Assembly: GCF_003667445.1 (NCBI RefSeq)
Contig: NZ_RCTF01000017.1
Location: 52,463-116,462 of the forward strand
Direction of reading: 5' to 3'
Source of the DNA: Xanthobacter tagetidis
GTDB lineage: Bacteria > Pseudomonadota > Alphaproteobacteria > Rhizobiales > Xanthobacteraceae
DNA length: 64,000 nucleotides
Under the pieces are notes generated by a model. The model did no database searches. It was not told the DNA's origin and saw only the letters and a program-made list of their open reading frames with translations. This document shows, one piece after another, positions 42,347 to 51,377 of the stretch. Position numbers and translations under genes: made by a program. Positions within the stretch are counted from its first letter, which is position 1. Every line of letters starts with the position of its first letter.

Positions 42347-43786
42347 ATGCCTTCCATGACCAGCGCCGCCGCCTCCGCCGTTGCCGAGCCCGCTCCCAGC
42401 CATGTCCGCGACGGCCTCGCCGCCATCGCCACCGAGATCCGCTTCGAGGATCTGCCGCACAAGGTGGTGGCCAAGGCGAAGATGCTCATCCTCGACACCG
42501 TCGGCTGCGCGCTGGGCGGGCTGTCCGGCGCTCCAACCCGGGCGGTCCACGCCATGGTCGAGGCCTTGGGCGGGCGGCCCGAGGCAACGATCATCGGAGC
42601 GCAGGCCCGCACCTCCTGCGCGCTCGCCACCTTCGCCAACGGCACGGCGCTGCGCTATCTCGACGTGAACGACTATTATTTCGGCCGAGACCCCGCCCAT
42701 GCCAGCGGCAACCTTGCCGCCATCCTGGCCGTGGGCGAAAAGTCGGGCGCCTCCGGGCGCGACATCATCGCGGCATTGGTGGCAGCCTACGAGGTCCAGT
42801 TCCGCCTGTGCGACCATGCGGGCACGCCGAGCCTGTGGGACCGCGGCTGGCACCACGCCACCAACATGTCCTATGCCAGCGCGGCCGCCGCCGCCCGGCT
42901 GATGGGCCTCGATGCCGCGCGGACCGCCGAGGCGCTCGCCATCGCCGGGACCCACGGCAACATCCTCACCGAATCCATGCGCGGGCGCATGGCCACCATC
43001 AAGGCCACCATCGAGGCTGTGGCCGCCAAGGGCGGCGTCGAGGCGGCGCTGATGGCGGCGCATGGCCTCACGGGGCCGGAGACCATCTTCGAGGGCGCCT
43101 ATGGCTGGGACCGGGCGGTGGCGGGCGGCTCGGACCTCCCCGCCCTCGCCGCGCCGCTCGACGGCACGTTCCGCATCATGCAGGCGCGCATCAAGCCGTT
43201 CGAGGCGTTCTCGCCCGCCCAGGGCCTGGTCCAGGCGGCGCTCGATCTGCGCGCCCGGCTGTCGCCCCAGCCCGAGGACATCGTCGCCATCGAGGGCCGC
43301 TTTCCGCAGCAGATCCTCGACTGGCCGACCTCGGACGGGCAGAAGGCCGCCCCCACCACCAAGGAGCTGGCCGACCACAGCCCCTATTACCTGATGGCCG
43401 TGGCGCTCATGGATGGCGCCTGCGGGCCGGCGCAGTTCACGCCGGAGCGGCTCGCCGATCCGGTGCTGCGCACCCTCCTGGCGAAGGCGACGCTGGTGGC
43501 GGACGCCGCGTTCACGCGCGACTATCACCTCGGAACCGGCGCAGCCGTCACCGTGACCCTCAGGGACGGCAGCAAAGCGGAGGCGGTATGCCCGCTGCCG
43601 CCGGGCCACCCAGACAATCCGCTCGACGATGCCGCCATGGCGCGCAAGTTCAACGAGCATGCGGATCCGGCGGTGGGTGCCGAGCGCGCCCGTGCCATCC
43701 GCGACGCGATCGCCGGGCTCGATCGCGCGCGCGACATCCGCCATCTGATGGGGCTGCTCGCAGCCCCGGCGGCGAACGCCGGCTGA
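42347..43786 (+). CDS. MmgE/PrpD family protein 1
   Basis: 479 residues from ATG 42347 (GAGGAC upstream). The family is 2-methylcitrate dehydratase-like. Visible marks: LPHKVVAKAKMLILDTVGCALGG, FANGTALRYLDVNDYYFG, HASGNLAAILAVGE, RGWHHATNMSYASAAAAARLMGL (parts), IKPFEAFSPAQG and MDGACGPAQFTPERLADP. Members dehydrate or isomerise hydroxy-polycarboxylates. It lies in the Bug-PrpD-BisC plus-strand set. Together with the PrpF at 32180 and the second PrpD at 53929, it suggests tricarboxylate-type intermediates; the specific substrate is unknown. Confidence 0.88.
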   Translation: MPSMTSAAASAVAEPAPSHVRDGLAAIATEIRFEDLPHKVVAKAKMLILDTVGCALGGLSGAPTRAVHAMVEALGGRPEATIIGAQARTSCALATFANGTALRYLDVNDYYFGRDPAHASGNLAAILAVGEKSGASGRDIIAALVAAYEVQFRLCDHAGTPSLWDRGWHHATNMSYASAAAAARLMGLDAARTAEALAIAGTHGNILTESMRGRMATIKATIEAVAAKGGVEAALMAAHGLTGPETIFEGAYGWDRAVAGGSDLPALAAPLDGTFRIMQARIKPFEAFSPAQGLVQAALDLRARLSPQPEDIVAIEGRFPQQILDWPTSDGQKAAPTTKELADHSPYYLMAVALMDGACGPAQFTPERLADPVLRTLLAKATLVADAAFTRDYHLGTGAAVTVTLRDGSKAEAVCPLPPGHPDNPLDDAAMARKFNEHADPAVGAERARAIRDAIAGLDRARDIRHLMGLLAAPAANAG

Positions 43787-43800
43787 GGCGAGGATCCGCC

Positions 43801-46128
43801 ATGCTGCCGACGCCCCGGCGACCCACCGTGACCACCCATTGGGGCATCTACCGCGCCGCCATGGCGGACGGGCGTGCGATCGCGCTCGATCCCTTTGAGG
43901 GCGACCCCGATCCCTCGCCGATTGCCCAGTCCATGCTCGGCGCGCTCGATCATCCCTGCCGCATCCTGCGGCCCGCGGTGCGGCGCTCGTTCCTGGAGCG
44001 CGGCGCTGCGGCCACCGGGGCCGGGCGCGGGGCGGAGCCCTTCGTGGAGGTGGACTGGCCGCAGGCGCTCGATCTGGTCGCCCGCGAGCTCGACCGGGTG
44101 CGCCATGACTTCGGCAATTCAGCGATCTTCGGCGGCTCCTACGGCTGGGCGAGTGCCGGCCGCTTCCACCATGCCCAAAGCCAGATCCACCGCTTCCTCA
44201 ACACCATCGGCGGCTACACCCGCTCGTTCTCGAACTACAGCCACGGCGCCGCGGACGTGATCGTTCCGCACGTGGTGGGCGAGCGCCTCGGCCTGCATGT
44301 GGAGCACACGCCGTGGCGCCTCATCGCCGGCCACGCGGAGCTGATCGTCATGTTCGGCGGCATCGGCGCGAAGAACGCGCAGGTCTCATCGGGCGGTATC
44401 GTGCGCCACGGCGTCCGCGCGGCGCTGCGGGCCTGCCGGGAGGGCGGTGCGGAACTGGTCTCCATCAGCCCCATCCGCGACGACACGGCCGCCGAGGCCG
44501 AGGCCGAATGGATGGCGCCGCGGCCCGGCACCGACGTCGCCCTCATGCTGGCGCTGGCGCACACGCTCCTGGTCGAGGACCTGTGCGACACCGGCTTCAT
44601 CGAGCGCTACACCATTGGGTTCGAGCGGTTCGGCGCCTACCTCGTCGGCCGGACCGACGGCGTGCCGAAGACGGCCGAGTGGGCGCAGGAGATCACGCAG
44701 GTTCCGGCCGAGGACATCCGCGCCCTGGCGCGCCGCATGGCGGCCAAGCGCACATTCCTGATGATGTCCTGGTCGCTCCAGCGCGCGGACCACGGGGAGC
44801 AGCCCTATTGGATGGCGATCGTGCTCGCCGCCATGCTGGGGCAGATCGGCCTGCCCGGCGGGGGATACGGCTTCGGCTTCGGCTCGGTGAACGGCATCGG
44901 CAATCCGATCCACGATTTCGCCTGGCCGTCGCTGCCGCAGGGCGACAATCCGGTGCCGGATTTCATCCCGGTGGCGCGGATCGCCGACATGCTGCTCGAC
45001 CCGGGCGGAAGCTTCGATTTCAACGGGCGTCGTCTCGTCTATCCCGACATCCGCCTCGTCTACTGGGCGGGGGGCAATCCGTTCCACCACCACCAGGACC
45101 TCAACCGCCTGCTGCGCGCCTGGCGCCGGCCAGAGACGGTGATCGTCCACGAATCCTGGTGGAACGGCCTTGCGCGGCATGCCGACATCGTGCTGCCGGC
45201 GGCGACCCAGCTGGAACGGAACGATGTCGCCTGCTCGTCGCGCGACCGCATGATCTCCGCCTCCCACAAGGTGGCGGAACCGGCGGGGGAAGCGCGCGCC
45301 GATTTCGCCATCTTCGCCGCCATCGCCGAACGTCTGGGCGCGAGGGAGGCCTTCACCGAAGGCCGCGACGAGGAGGCGTGGCTGCGCCAGCTCTATGGCG
45401 TGGCGCGCCAGCGCACGGCGGCGAAGGGCCTCGATCTGCCCGACTTCGACACCTTCTGGCGCGAGGGCATCGCCCTCCTGCCCGAGGCCGAGCATAGCGA
45501 ACCGACGCTCGCCGCCTTCCGCCGCGATCCGGCCGGCAACGCCCTGCGCACGCCCTCGGGGCGGATCGAGATTTTTTCGCAGTCCATCGCGGCCTTCGGC
45601 TACGACGACTGCCCCGGCCATCCGGCCTGGATCGCGCCGAAGGAATGGCTCGGCGCGCCCGAGGCCGAGCGCTATCCGCTGCACCTCATCTCCAGCCAGC
45701 CGGCGACCAAGCTGCACAGCCAGTACGATCTCGGCGCGGTGGCGCAGGCGGCGAAGATCAAGGGGCGCGAGCCGGTGCGCATCCATCCCGACGACGCGGC
45801 GGCACGCGGCATCGGCGATGGCGACATCGTGCGCATCTTCAACGGGCGCGGGGCCTGCCTGGCGGCAGCGGTGCTGTCGGCCGAACTGCGGCCCGGCGTG
45901 GTGCAGCTGGCCACGGGCGCCTGGTTCGATCCGGTCGAGCCCGGCGTCGAAGGCGTGCTGGAGAAGCACGGAAACCCGAACGTCCTCACCGCCGACCGGG
46001 GCACGTCGCGCCTGGGACAGGGCTGCGCGGCCCATTCCTGTCTGGTGGAGATGGAGCGGTTCGACGGCGCGGCGCCGCCGGTGACCTGCTTCGATCCGCC
46101 CGCCTTCGCGGCCGGGCGCTCCGGCTGA
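43801..46128 (+). CDS. Cytoplasmic BisC/DMSO reductase-type molybdoenzyme
   Basis: 775 residues. It lacks an N-terminal Fe-S cysteine motif and a Tat signal, so it belongs with the cytoplasmic biotin sulfoxide reductase type. Marks: THWGIYRA, the block FGGSYGWASAGRFHHAQSQIHRF (part), and NYSHGAAD, whose serine is the expected Mo ligand. Further marks are NPFHHHQDLNRLLRAW, HESWWNGLARHADIVLPAATQLERND (parts), RHADIV and LHSQYDLG. It would reduce an S-oxide or N-oxide, or act in reverse. It lies 14 bases after the PrpD gene. A thiol-dioxygenase-like gene 2.5 kb away raises a link to organosulfur acids; this is inference. Confidence 0.9.
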   Translation: MLPTPRRPTVTTHWGIYRAAMADGRAIALDPFEGDPDPSPIAQSMLGALDHPCRILRPAVRRSFLERGAAATGAGRGAEPFVEVDWPQALDLVARELDRVRHDFGNSAIFGGSYGWASAGRFHHAQSQIHRFLNTIGGYTRSFSNYSHGAADVIVPHVVGERLGLHVEHTPWRLIAGHAELIVMFGGIGAKNAQVSSGGIVRHGVRAALRACREGGAELVSISPIRDDTAAEAEAEWMAPRPGTDVALMLALAHTLLVEDLCDTGFIERYTIGFERFGAYLVGRTDGVPKTAEWAQEITQVPAEDIRALARRMAAKRTFLMMSWSLQRADHGEQPYWMAIVLAAMLGQIGLPGGGYGFGFGSVNGIGNPIHDFAWPSLPQGDNPVPDFIPVARIADMLLDPGGSFDFNGRRLVYPDIRLVYWAGGNPFHHHQDLNRLLRAWRRPETVIVHESWWNGLARHADIVLPAATQLERNDVACSSRDRMISASHKVAEPAGEARADFAIFAAIAERLGAREAFTEGRDEEAWLRQLYGVARQRTAAKGLDLPDFDTFWREGIALLPEAEHSEPTLAAFRRDPAGNALRTPSGRIEIFSQSIAAFGYDDCPGHPAWIAPKEWLGAPEAERYPLHLISSQPATKLHSQYDLGAVAQAAKIKGREPVRIHPDDAAARGIGDGDIVRIFNGRGACLAAAVLSAELRPGVVQLATGAWFDPVEPGVEGVLEKHGNPNVLTADRGTSRLGQGCAAHSCLVEMERFDGAAPPVTCFDPPAFAAGRSG

Positions 46129-46149
46129 ACGGACCGCCCGGCTCCGGCC

Positions 46150-47139
46150 TCAAGGCTTGAGCAGGATCTTGCCGGCATGCCCGGCGCTTTCCATCAGGCT
46201 GTGGGCCTGCGGCGCTTCGGCGAGCGGGAAGATCTTGAACGTGGCCGGACGGATCGCGCCTGCCGCGATCCGGGGCCAGACCTTCTCCACCAGGTCGCGC
46301 GCCACCTGCGCCTTGTAGGCGTCGGGGCGCGTGCGCAGGGTCGAGCCGGAATAGCTCAGGCGCTTCAGCATGACGGGCATCAGGTCGATCTCGACCTTGC
46401 TGCCGAGTGCGAAGGCGATCTGGACGATGCGGGCATCATGGCGCGTCGCCTTGATGTTGCGCTCCACATAGGGGCCGCCGACCACGTCGAGGATGACGTC
46501 GGCGCCGCCCGCCGCGCGCAGCACCTCGACGAAGTCCTCGGTGCGGTAGTCGATCGCGGCGTCGGCGCCGAGCTCGCGGCAGAAGTCGCAGCGGGCCTGC
46601 GGGCTCTCGGTGGCGAACACCTTGGCGCCGAACGCCTTTCCGAGCTGGATCGCGGTGGCGCCGATGCCGCCCGCGCCGCCATGGACGAGGAAGTTCTCGC
46701 CGGACTTGAGCCCCGCGCCGAGAAAGATGTTGCTCCAGACGGTGAAGAAGGTTTCCGGCAGGCCGGCGGCGTCCTCCAGCGAGACGCCTTCGGGGACGGG
46801 CATGCAGTGGCGCGCGTCGACCACACAATATTCCGCATAGCCGCCGCCGTTGGTCAGCGCGCAGACGGCATCGCCGACACGCCACGCATCGACCCCTTCG
46901 CCGACCGCGGCCACGTGGCCGGAGATTTCCAGGCCGAGCAAATCGGAGGCGCCCTTGGGCGCCGGATAGAGCCCGCGACGCTGCATCAGGTCTGGCCCGT
47001 TGACGCCGGCCGCGGCGATCTTCACGAGCACGAAGCCCGCGGGGACGGCGGGCAGGGGGCGCGTGCCGGAAACCAAGAACTCCGGCCCGCCCGGCTGCGA
47101 CAAAACGATCACCTTCATGTGGTCCGGAAGCTTCGTCAT
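46150..47139 (-). CDS. NADPH:quinone oxidoreductase / zinc-free MDR protein
   Basis: 329 residues; an inner ATG at 47118 (MKVIVL) is an alternative start. The medium-chain dehydrogenase/reductase fold is shown by FVLVKIAAAGVNGPDLMQRRG, LLGLEISGHVAAVGEGV, CALTNGGGYAEYCV, the nucleotide site VHGGAGGIGATAIQLGKAFG and VIDVVGG-like ILDVVGGPYVE. The zinc-binding cysteines of alcohol dehydrogenases are absent, matching the quinone oxidoreductase PIG3-like group. It is convergent with the BisC-type gene and divergent from caiB, with an IclR-type operator in the shared gap. Confidence 0.9.
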   Translation of the reverse strand: MTKLPDHMKVIVLSQPGGPEFLVSGTRPLPAVPAGFVLVKIAAAGVNGPDLMQRRGLYPAPKGASDLLGLEISGHVAAVGEGVDAWRVGDAVCALTNGGGYAEYCVVDARHCMPVPEGVSLEDAAGLPETFFTVWSNIFLGAGLKSGENFLVHGGAGGIGATAIQLGKAFGAKVFATESPQARCDFCRELGADAAIDYRTEDFVEVLRAAGGADVILDVVGGPYVERNIKATRHDARIVQIAFALGSKVEIDLMPVMLKRLSYSGSTLRTRPDAYKAQVARDLVEKVWPRIAAGAIRPATFKIFPLAEAPQAHSLMESAGHAGKILLKP

Positions 47140-47299
47140 GGCCTTGCGTTTCCCCTCGTCTCCGTCGCGTTATGAGCAGGCTGGAGATGCCGCCGTCAAG
47201 ACGGCCTCCGATCGCGCCGCGCGCGGATCAGAATGTGGAACGGACACCTTTTCCGGTCGTGTCCTGGGTTGACATTCCGCGGCGGATTTCCTTAAGTAA

Positions 47300-47312
47300 T
47301 GAAACATTGTTC
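47300..47312. promoter_or_regulatory. IclR/KdgR-type operator, site 3 (MDR / caiB gap)
   Basis: GAAAC-ATT-GTTCT followed by AAAAAA, in the 282-base gap between divergent genes: ~160 bases from the MDR start and ~110 from the caiB start. Confidence 0.6.
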
Positions 47313-47421
47313 TAAAAAACAGCACAAAGCGCATCGCGCTCCGGCGCTCCACCTCGTCCCCCGGCCTTGCCCCAATGGCGCGGTCCGGGACACCGGACGG
47401 CGAACCTCAACGGAGAGAAGA

Positions 47422-48588
47422 GTGCTGCCCCTCAGCGGTGTGAAGGTGATCGAGTTCTGCGAGGTCGCATCCGGCCCCTTCTGCGGCATGCTGCTGGCCG
47501 ACATGGGCGCCGAGGTGATCAAGGTGGAGCGCGAGGGCGTGGGCGATTCGCTGCGCCAGTGGCCGCCGCTGAGCAACGGCTACAGCGAGAACTTCGCCTC
47601 GCTCAATCGCGGCAAGAAGTCGGTCACCCTCAATCTCAAGGATCCGGCAGAGCGCGATATCGCCCGCAGGCTCATCCTGTCCGCCGACGCCGTGGTCGAG
47701 AACTATCGGCCCGGCGTGATGGACAAGAACGGCCTCGGCTATGCCGCCATGTCGAAGGACAAGCCGTCTTTGGTCTACTGCTCCATCTCCGCCTACGGCC
47801 AGAGCGGACCGCGCTCGCACGAGGGCGGCTTCGATCTCACCATCCAGGCGGTGGGCGGGGTGATGAGCGTGACCGGCGAGGCGGACGGGCCGCCGGTGAA
47901 GTGCGGCGTTCCGATCTCCGACTTCGGCGCCGGCCTCTACGCCGCCTTCTCCATCGCCTCCGCGCTGCGCAAGGCGCAGGTGAGCGGCGAGGGCGACCAT
48001 ATCGACATCTCCATGCTGGGCGCGACGCTCGCCATGGCGGCGCTGCAGACCAGCGAATATTTCGGCACCGGCGTCGATCCGAAGAAGCTCGGCTCGGCCC
48101 ACCCGCGCAACGCGCCCTATCAGGCCTTCAAGGCCAAGGACGGCTACTTCGCCATGGCGGCCGGCAATGACCGGCTCTGGCGCTCGGTCTGCGAACTGGT
48201 GGGACGCGCCGACCTCGTCGAGGACCCGCGTTTCCTCAACACCGCGAGCCGCACCCGCAACCAGACCGAGCTGCGCATTCTGCTGGAGGAGATCTTCGCC
48301 GAGCGCAGCACCGCCGCATGGATCGAGGGCTTCACCGGCGTCGGTGTTCCGTGCGGTCCCATCAACAGCTATTCTGAGATTCTCGCCGATCCGCAGGTGG
48401 CCCACATGGGCTGGGTGCGGGAGACCGATCTGCCGTCGGGCATCACCACCAGGACGTTCGCTTGCCCGGTCATGCTTTCCGGCAAGGGAATTGAGATCCG
48501 TTCGCCGCCGCCGGCGCTCGGCGAACACCGCGAGGACGTCATCCGTGCGCTCGACAGCGCCGCGGCGCTGAAGGCGATCGCGGGCTGA
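47422..48588 (+). CDS. Family III CoA-transferase (CaiB/BaiF)
   Basis: 388 residues from GTG 47422, which has GGAGAGAAG directly upstream; an in-frame ATG at 47299 overlaps the operator and its peptide is not family-like. Marks: LSGVKVIEFCEVASGPFCGMLLADMGAEVIKVE (parts), YRPGVMDKNGLGY, CSISAYGQSGP, the catalytic aspartate in HIDISMLGATLA (ID-I-S), GVPCGPINSYSEI and MLSGKGIEIRSPPPALGEH. It transfers CoA to a carboxylic acid, activating the pathway substrate. It is followed after 25 bases by the thiol-dioxygenase-like gene, so the two share a transcript. Confidence 0.92.
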   Translation: MLPLSGVKVIEFCEVASGPFCGMLLADMGAEVIKVEREGVGDSLRQWPPLSNGYSENFASLNRGKKSVTLNLKDPAERDIARRLILSADAVVENYRPGVMDKNGLGYAAMSKDKPSLVYCSISAYGQSGPRSHEGGFDLTIQAVGGVMSVTGEADGPPVKCGVPISDFGAGLYAAFSIASALRKAQVSGEGDHIDISMLGATLAMAALQTSEYFGTGVDPKKLGSAHPRNAPYQAFKAKDGYFAMAAGNDRLWRSVCELVGRADLVEDPRFLNTASRTRNQTELRILLEEIFAERSTAAWIEGFTGVGVPCGPINSYSEILADPQVAHMGWVRETDLPSGITTRTFACPVMLSGKGIEIRSPPPALGEHREDVIRALDSAAALKAIAG

Positions 48589-48613
48589 GGCGCAGCAGGG
48601 AAAGGCAAGGCCC

Positions 48614-49216
48614 ATGTCGACCGATATCAGCCGCCTGAGGGATTTCATCGTCCGCGCCACCGAGATCGTCGGCGCGACGAAGGACGAGGCCGCAGTGCTC
48701 GATCAGATGCGCCCGCTGCTCCAGGACCTCGTCAGCCACGACGACTGGCTTCCGGAGGAATACACCCGGCCGCATCCGCAGTATTACCAGCAGTATCTCC
48801 TGCACTGCGATCCGCTGGAGCGGATCAGCGTGGTCAGCTTCGTGTGGGGGCCGGGCCAGTCGACGCCGGTCCACGACCATACGGTGTGGGGGCTCGTCGG
48901 CATGCTGCGCGGGGCCGAGACCAGCGAGAGCTTCGAGCGCGACGCGGCGGGCAAGCTCACCAAGACCGACGAGGAAATCCTGCGGCCGGGCGAGATCTGC
49001 GCCGTCAGCCCGATCGTCGGCGACATCCACAAGGTGTCGAACGCGGTGCCGGACAAGCCGTCCATCTCGATCCACGTCTACGGCGCCAATATCGGCGCGG
49101 TGAAGCGGCACGTCTTCGTGCCGGACACCGGCGAGGTGAAGAGCTTCGTGTCCGGATACGCGAATGCGACGACGCCCAACCTGTGGGACCGCTCGCGCGA
49201 GGCAAGGGGCGCCTGA
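48614..49216 (+). CDS. Cysteine/3-mercaptopropionate dioxygenase-type cupin
   Basis: 200 residues. The cupin iron site is visible: VHDHTVWGLVGMLRGAE gives the H-x-H pair and DIHKVSNAVPDKPSISIHVYGANI (parts) the third histidine. The SISIHVYGANI strand is typical of the cysteine dioxygenase superfamily. The members most like this in bacteria oxidise 3-mercaptopropionate or cysteine to the sulfinate with Fe(II) and O2. The cysteine of the Cys-Tyr crosslink found in mammalian enzymes is not evident. It is co-transcribed with caiB. Confidence 0.87.
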   Translation: MSTDISRLRDFIVRATEIVGATKDEAAVLDQMRPLLQDLVSHDDWLPEEYTRPHPQYYQQYLLHCDPLERISVVSFVWGPGQSTPVHDHTVWGLVGMLRGAETSESFERDAAGKLTKTDEEILRPGEICAVSPIVGDIHKVSNAVPDKPSISIHVYGANIGAVKRHVFVPDTGEVKSFVSGYANATTPNLWDRSREARGA

Positions 49217-49329
49217 CCTTGGCCGCCTGACCTGACCCCCTCGTCCGGTCGCTCGATCTTCGGCGCCGGCACCTGGAGTCCGGGCACCTGCGGCTGCGGC
49301 CGGGAGGGGTCCCTTTTGCGTTCCGAAAC

Positions 49330-50172
49330 CTATTTCGCCGCCGCTTTGGTCGCCGCCTTGGCGGCCGGCGCCTTGCGCGGCGCGCGCTTCTTCGGCTCCG
49401 GCAATGGCAGGGGTTCCGGGGCGCTCGGCAGGTAGCCGAGTTCGCGCGAGATGGTCTCGGCGCAGGCGATCACCGGGGGTGCGAAGCGCTCGAGCGTGTC
49501 GGGCTTCAGCCGCTCGGCGGGGCCGGAAATGCCGACGGCCGCCACCACCTGCCCGCTCCAGTCGCGGATCGGCGCGGCGACACCGCATACGCTCTCGCGC
49601 CACTCGCCGCGATTTTCGCTGAAGCCGCGCTTGCGGATCGCCTCCAGCTCCTTGCGCAGCACCCGGGCGTTGGTGATGGTGCGCGTGGTGTATTTCGCCA
49701 GGCCCTGCTCCAGGCGCTTCTCCAGCGCCTCCTCGGGCAGATAGGCGAGCAGCACCTTGCCGGTCGCGACGCAGTGGGCCGGCGGCCGGTCGCCCACCCG
49801 CGAATAGGCGCGCACGGCCTGCTCGCTCTCGATCTTCTCGATATAGGTGACCTCGCCGCCCACCAGGATCGACAGATGGACCGATTCGGTGGTGGTCCGC
49901 ATCAGGTCCTCGATGTGCGCCGCGGCGGCCTTCTTCACGTCGAGCCGCGAGAGCACCATCATGCCGAGGTGCCAGACCTTGAGGGTCAGCTCGTACTGTC
50001 CCGCGTCCTCGTGGCGGCGGACATAGCCGCGCCGCGCCATGGTGTTGAGCAGCCGGAACACGTTGCTCTTGGTGAGGCCGAGCTCCTGCGCGAGCGCGGT
50101 GATTCCGGTCGGCTTGTCCATTCCCGCGAGGGTTTCGAGCAGCTCGAACGCCTTGACGACCGTCTTTTCCAT
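49330..50172 (-). CDS. IclR-family transcriptional regulator with basic C-terminal tail
   Basis: 280 residues. The N-terminal winged helix is KAFELLETLAGMDKPTGITALAQELGL, followed by TKSNVFRLLNTMARRGYV (parts). The effector domain has GEVTYIEKIES, CVATGKVLLAYLPEE, KRGFSENRGEWRESVCGVAAPI and VVAAVGISGP. A ~28-residue lysine/alanine/proline tail (KKRAPRKAPAAKAATKAAAK) follows, resembling histone-H1-like tails and unusual for the family. Its gene is preceded by operator site 4, so it probably controls itself, and I infer it controls the genes bearing the other six sites. It is the only IclR protein in the window. Confidence 0.93.
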   Translation of the reverse strand: MEKTVVKAFELLETLAGMDKPTGITALAQELGLTKSNVFRLLNTMARRGYVRRHEDAGQYELTLKVWHLGMMVLSRLDVKKAAAAHIEDLMRTTTESVHLSILVGGEVTYIEKIESEQAVRAYSRVGDRPPAHCVATGKVLLAYLPEEALEKRLEQGLAKYTTRTITNARVLRKELEAIRKRGFSENRGEWRESVCGVAAPIRDWSGQVVAAVGISGPAERLKPDTLERFAPPVIACAETISRELGYLPSAPEPLPLPEPKKRAPRKAPAAKAATKAAAK

Positions 50173-50253
50173 CTTGGCCCCAACCTTTCGACGGAAGCTC
50201 CTACCATAGCGTGCGGTCGCCTTCCATAGAGGCGGACCGCGAGCGCAGCTTGC

Positions 50254-50266
50254 GGAACGCCGTTTC
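50254..50266. promoter_or_regulatory. IclR/KdgR-type operator, site 4 (upstream of the iclR gene)
   Basis: GGAAC-GCC-GTTTC followed by GTTAA, ~82-95 bases before the start of the IclR gene. This site ties the motif to that regulator by position. Confidence 0.6.
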
Positions 50267-50285
50267 GTTAATCAACCCGCGCCGG

Positions 50286-51194
50286 TCAGGAATTCAGCAG
50301 GATGACGACGCCAACCACCACCAGGACGATGCCGATCGCGTCCCGGGGGCTGGTTTTCTGTCGGAACATGTTGCGGGAGACGATCTGGGCGAACAGGATT
50401 TCGACCAGCGCCAGGGTGCGCACCCGCGCGGCGCTCTCCAGCGCGAACGCGAGATACCAGAAGGCCGATGCGACTGCGCCGAGGAAGCCGGCGCCCAGCG
50501 ATGGGCGCCAGGCTTGGATGATCTCGCGCAGCGCCCGCCGATCCCTGAGCGCCAGCCAGGCGGTGAGCATGGCGGTCTGCATGAGAAGGCCGATGGCGAG
50601 TGTGGTGATCGCCGCAAGGATGTAGTTCTCCGCCTGGAGCGCCAGGATGCCGCCGCGAAAGCTGATCGCGGCCATGGCGAAGAAGGCGCCCGAAGCCATG
50701 CCGAGCAGAGCCGGCTTCAGCCGGTGGCGGTCCATGCCCGGAACCTGGCGCGCCGGCCAGCCCATGATCATCACGCCCGAGGTGGCGATGAGGATGGCGG
50801 CGATGAGCGGCAGCGTCAGCTTTTCCGAGAGCATGACGATGCCGAACAGCGCAACCTGCACCGGCTCGGTCTTGGTGTAGGCGATGGTCACCACGAACGA
50901 GCGCTCGCTCATGGCCGAGAGCATCAGCGCGGTGCCGAGGATCTGCATCAGCGAGCCGGACAGCATCCAGCCGAGCGCAACGAGCGAGGGGCGCGGCGGC
51001 ATCTGGCCGGTCAGCAGGAGAAGCGCCGCGAGGAAGGCGAGGCCGAACGGCAGGCCGAACAGGAAGCGCACATGGGCCGCGGCCGTGGCGCCGAGACCGG
51101 CGATCAGCCCGCGCTGCGTCGCATTGCGCAGCGTCTGCGCGAGCGCCGCCGCCAGGGTGAAGATCACCCAGAGCCAATCGGAATGTATCAGCAC
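50286..51194 (-). CDS. DMT/EamA-family transporter
   Basis: 302 residues from GTG 51194 (AGGG 9 bases upstream), with ten membrane segments in two EamA repeats. Marks: LWVIFTLAAALAQTLRNATQR, GTALMLSAMSERSFVVTIAYTKTEPVQVALFG (parts), GVMIMGWPAR, AALLGMASGAFFAMAAISFRGG-like text, FWYLAFALESAARVRTLALVEILFAQIV (parts). Members export or import metabolites. It lies between the crotonases and the IclR gene, same strand, 113 bases before iclR. A weak operator-like sequence (GGAAC-CGC-GTCCC at 51251-51263) lies upstream. Confidence 0.88.
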   Translation of the reverse strand: MLIHSDWLWVIFTLAAALAQTLRNATQRGLIAGLGATAAAHVRFLFGLPFGLAFLAALLLLTGQMPPRPSLVALGWMLSGSLMQILGTALMLSAMSERSFVVTIAYTKTEPVQVALFGIVMLSEKLTLPLIAAILIATSGVMIMGWPARQVPGMDRHRLKPALLGMASGAFFAMAAISFRGGILALQAENYILAAITTLAIGLLMQTAMLTAWLALRDRRALREIIQAWRPSLGAGFLGAVASAFWYLAFALESAARVRTLALVEILFAQIVSRNMFRQKTSPRDAIGIVLVVVGVVILLNS

Positions 51195-51377
51195 GGCGCG
51201 AGCCCTGTGGTGGCGGGCGGTGAGCGCGCCGCCATGGAGGCGCTGCGCCGGGAACCGCGTCCCATCCGGCCGCGTCAGCGCCGCCGGTGGTCTGGGGTGG
51301 GAATGCACGGCCGGCGCGGGGGACGCCGGCCGTGGTCCCTTCTCGACAAGCAGGCGAGGGCGACCCCGCCGTTGCGC

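Noticed and set aside
47299..47421. Upstream ATG start for the CaiB gene at 47299
   Set aside because: The extra 41 residues are not CaiB-like and overlap the operator. GTG 47422 has GGAGAGAAG just before it.
49234..49317. Terminator after the thiol-dioxygenase gene
   Set aside because: The complementary arms are imperfect and ~66 bases apart; the short T-run is not directly after a stable stem.
51251..51263. Possible IclR-type operator before the EamA transporter (GGAAC-CGC-GTCCC)
   Set aside because: One core T is replaced, and GC-rich flanks replace the A/T-rich ones. Kept only as a weak candidate.
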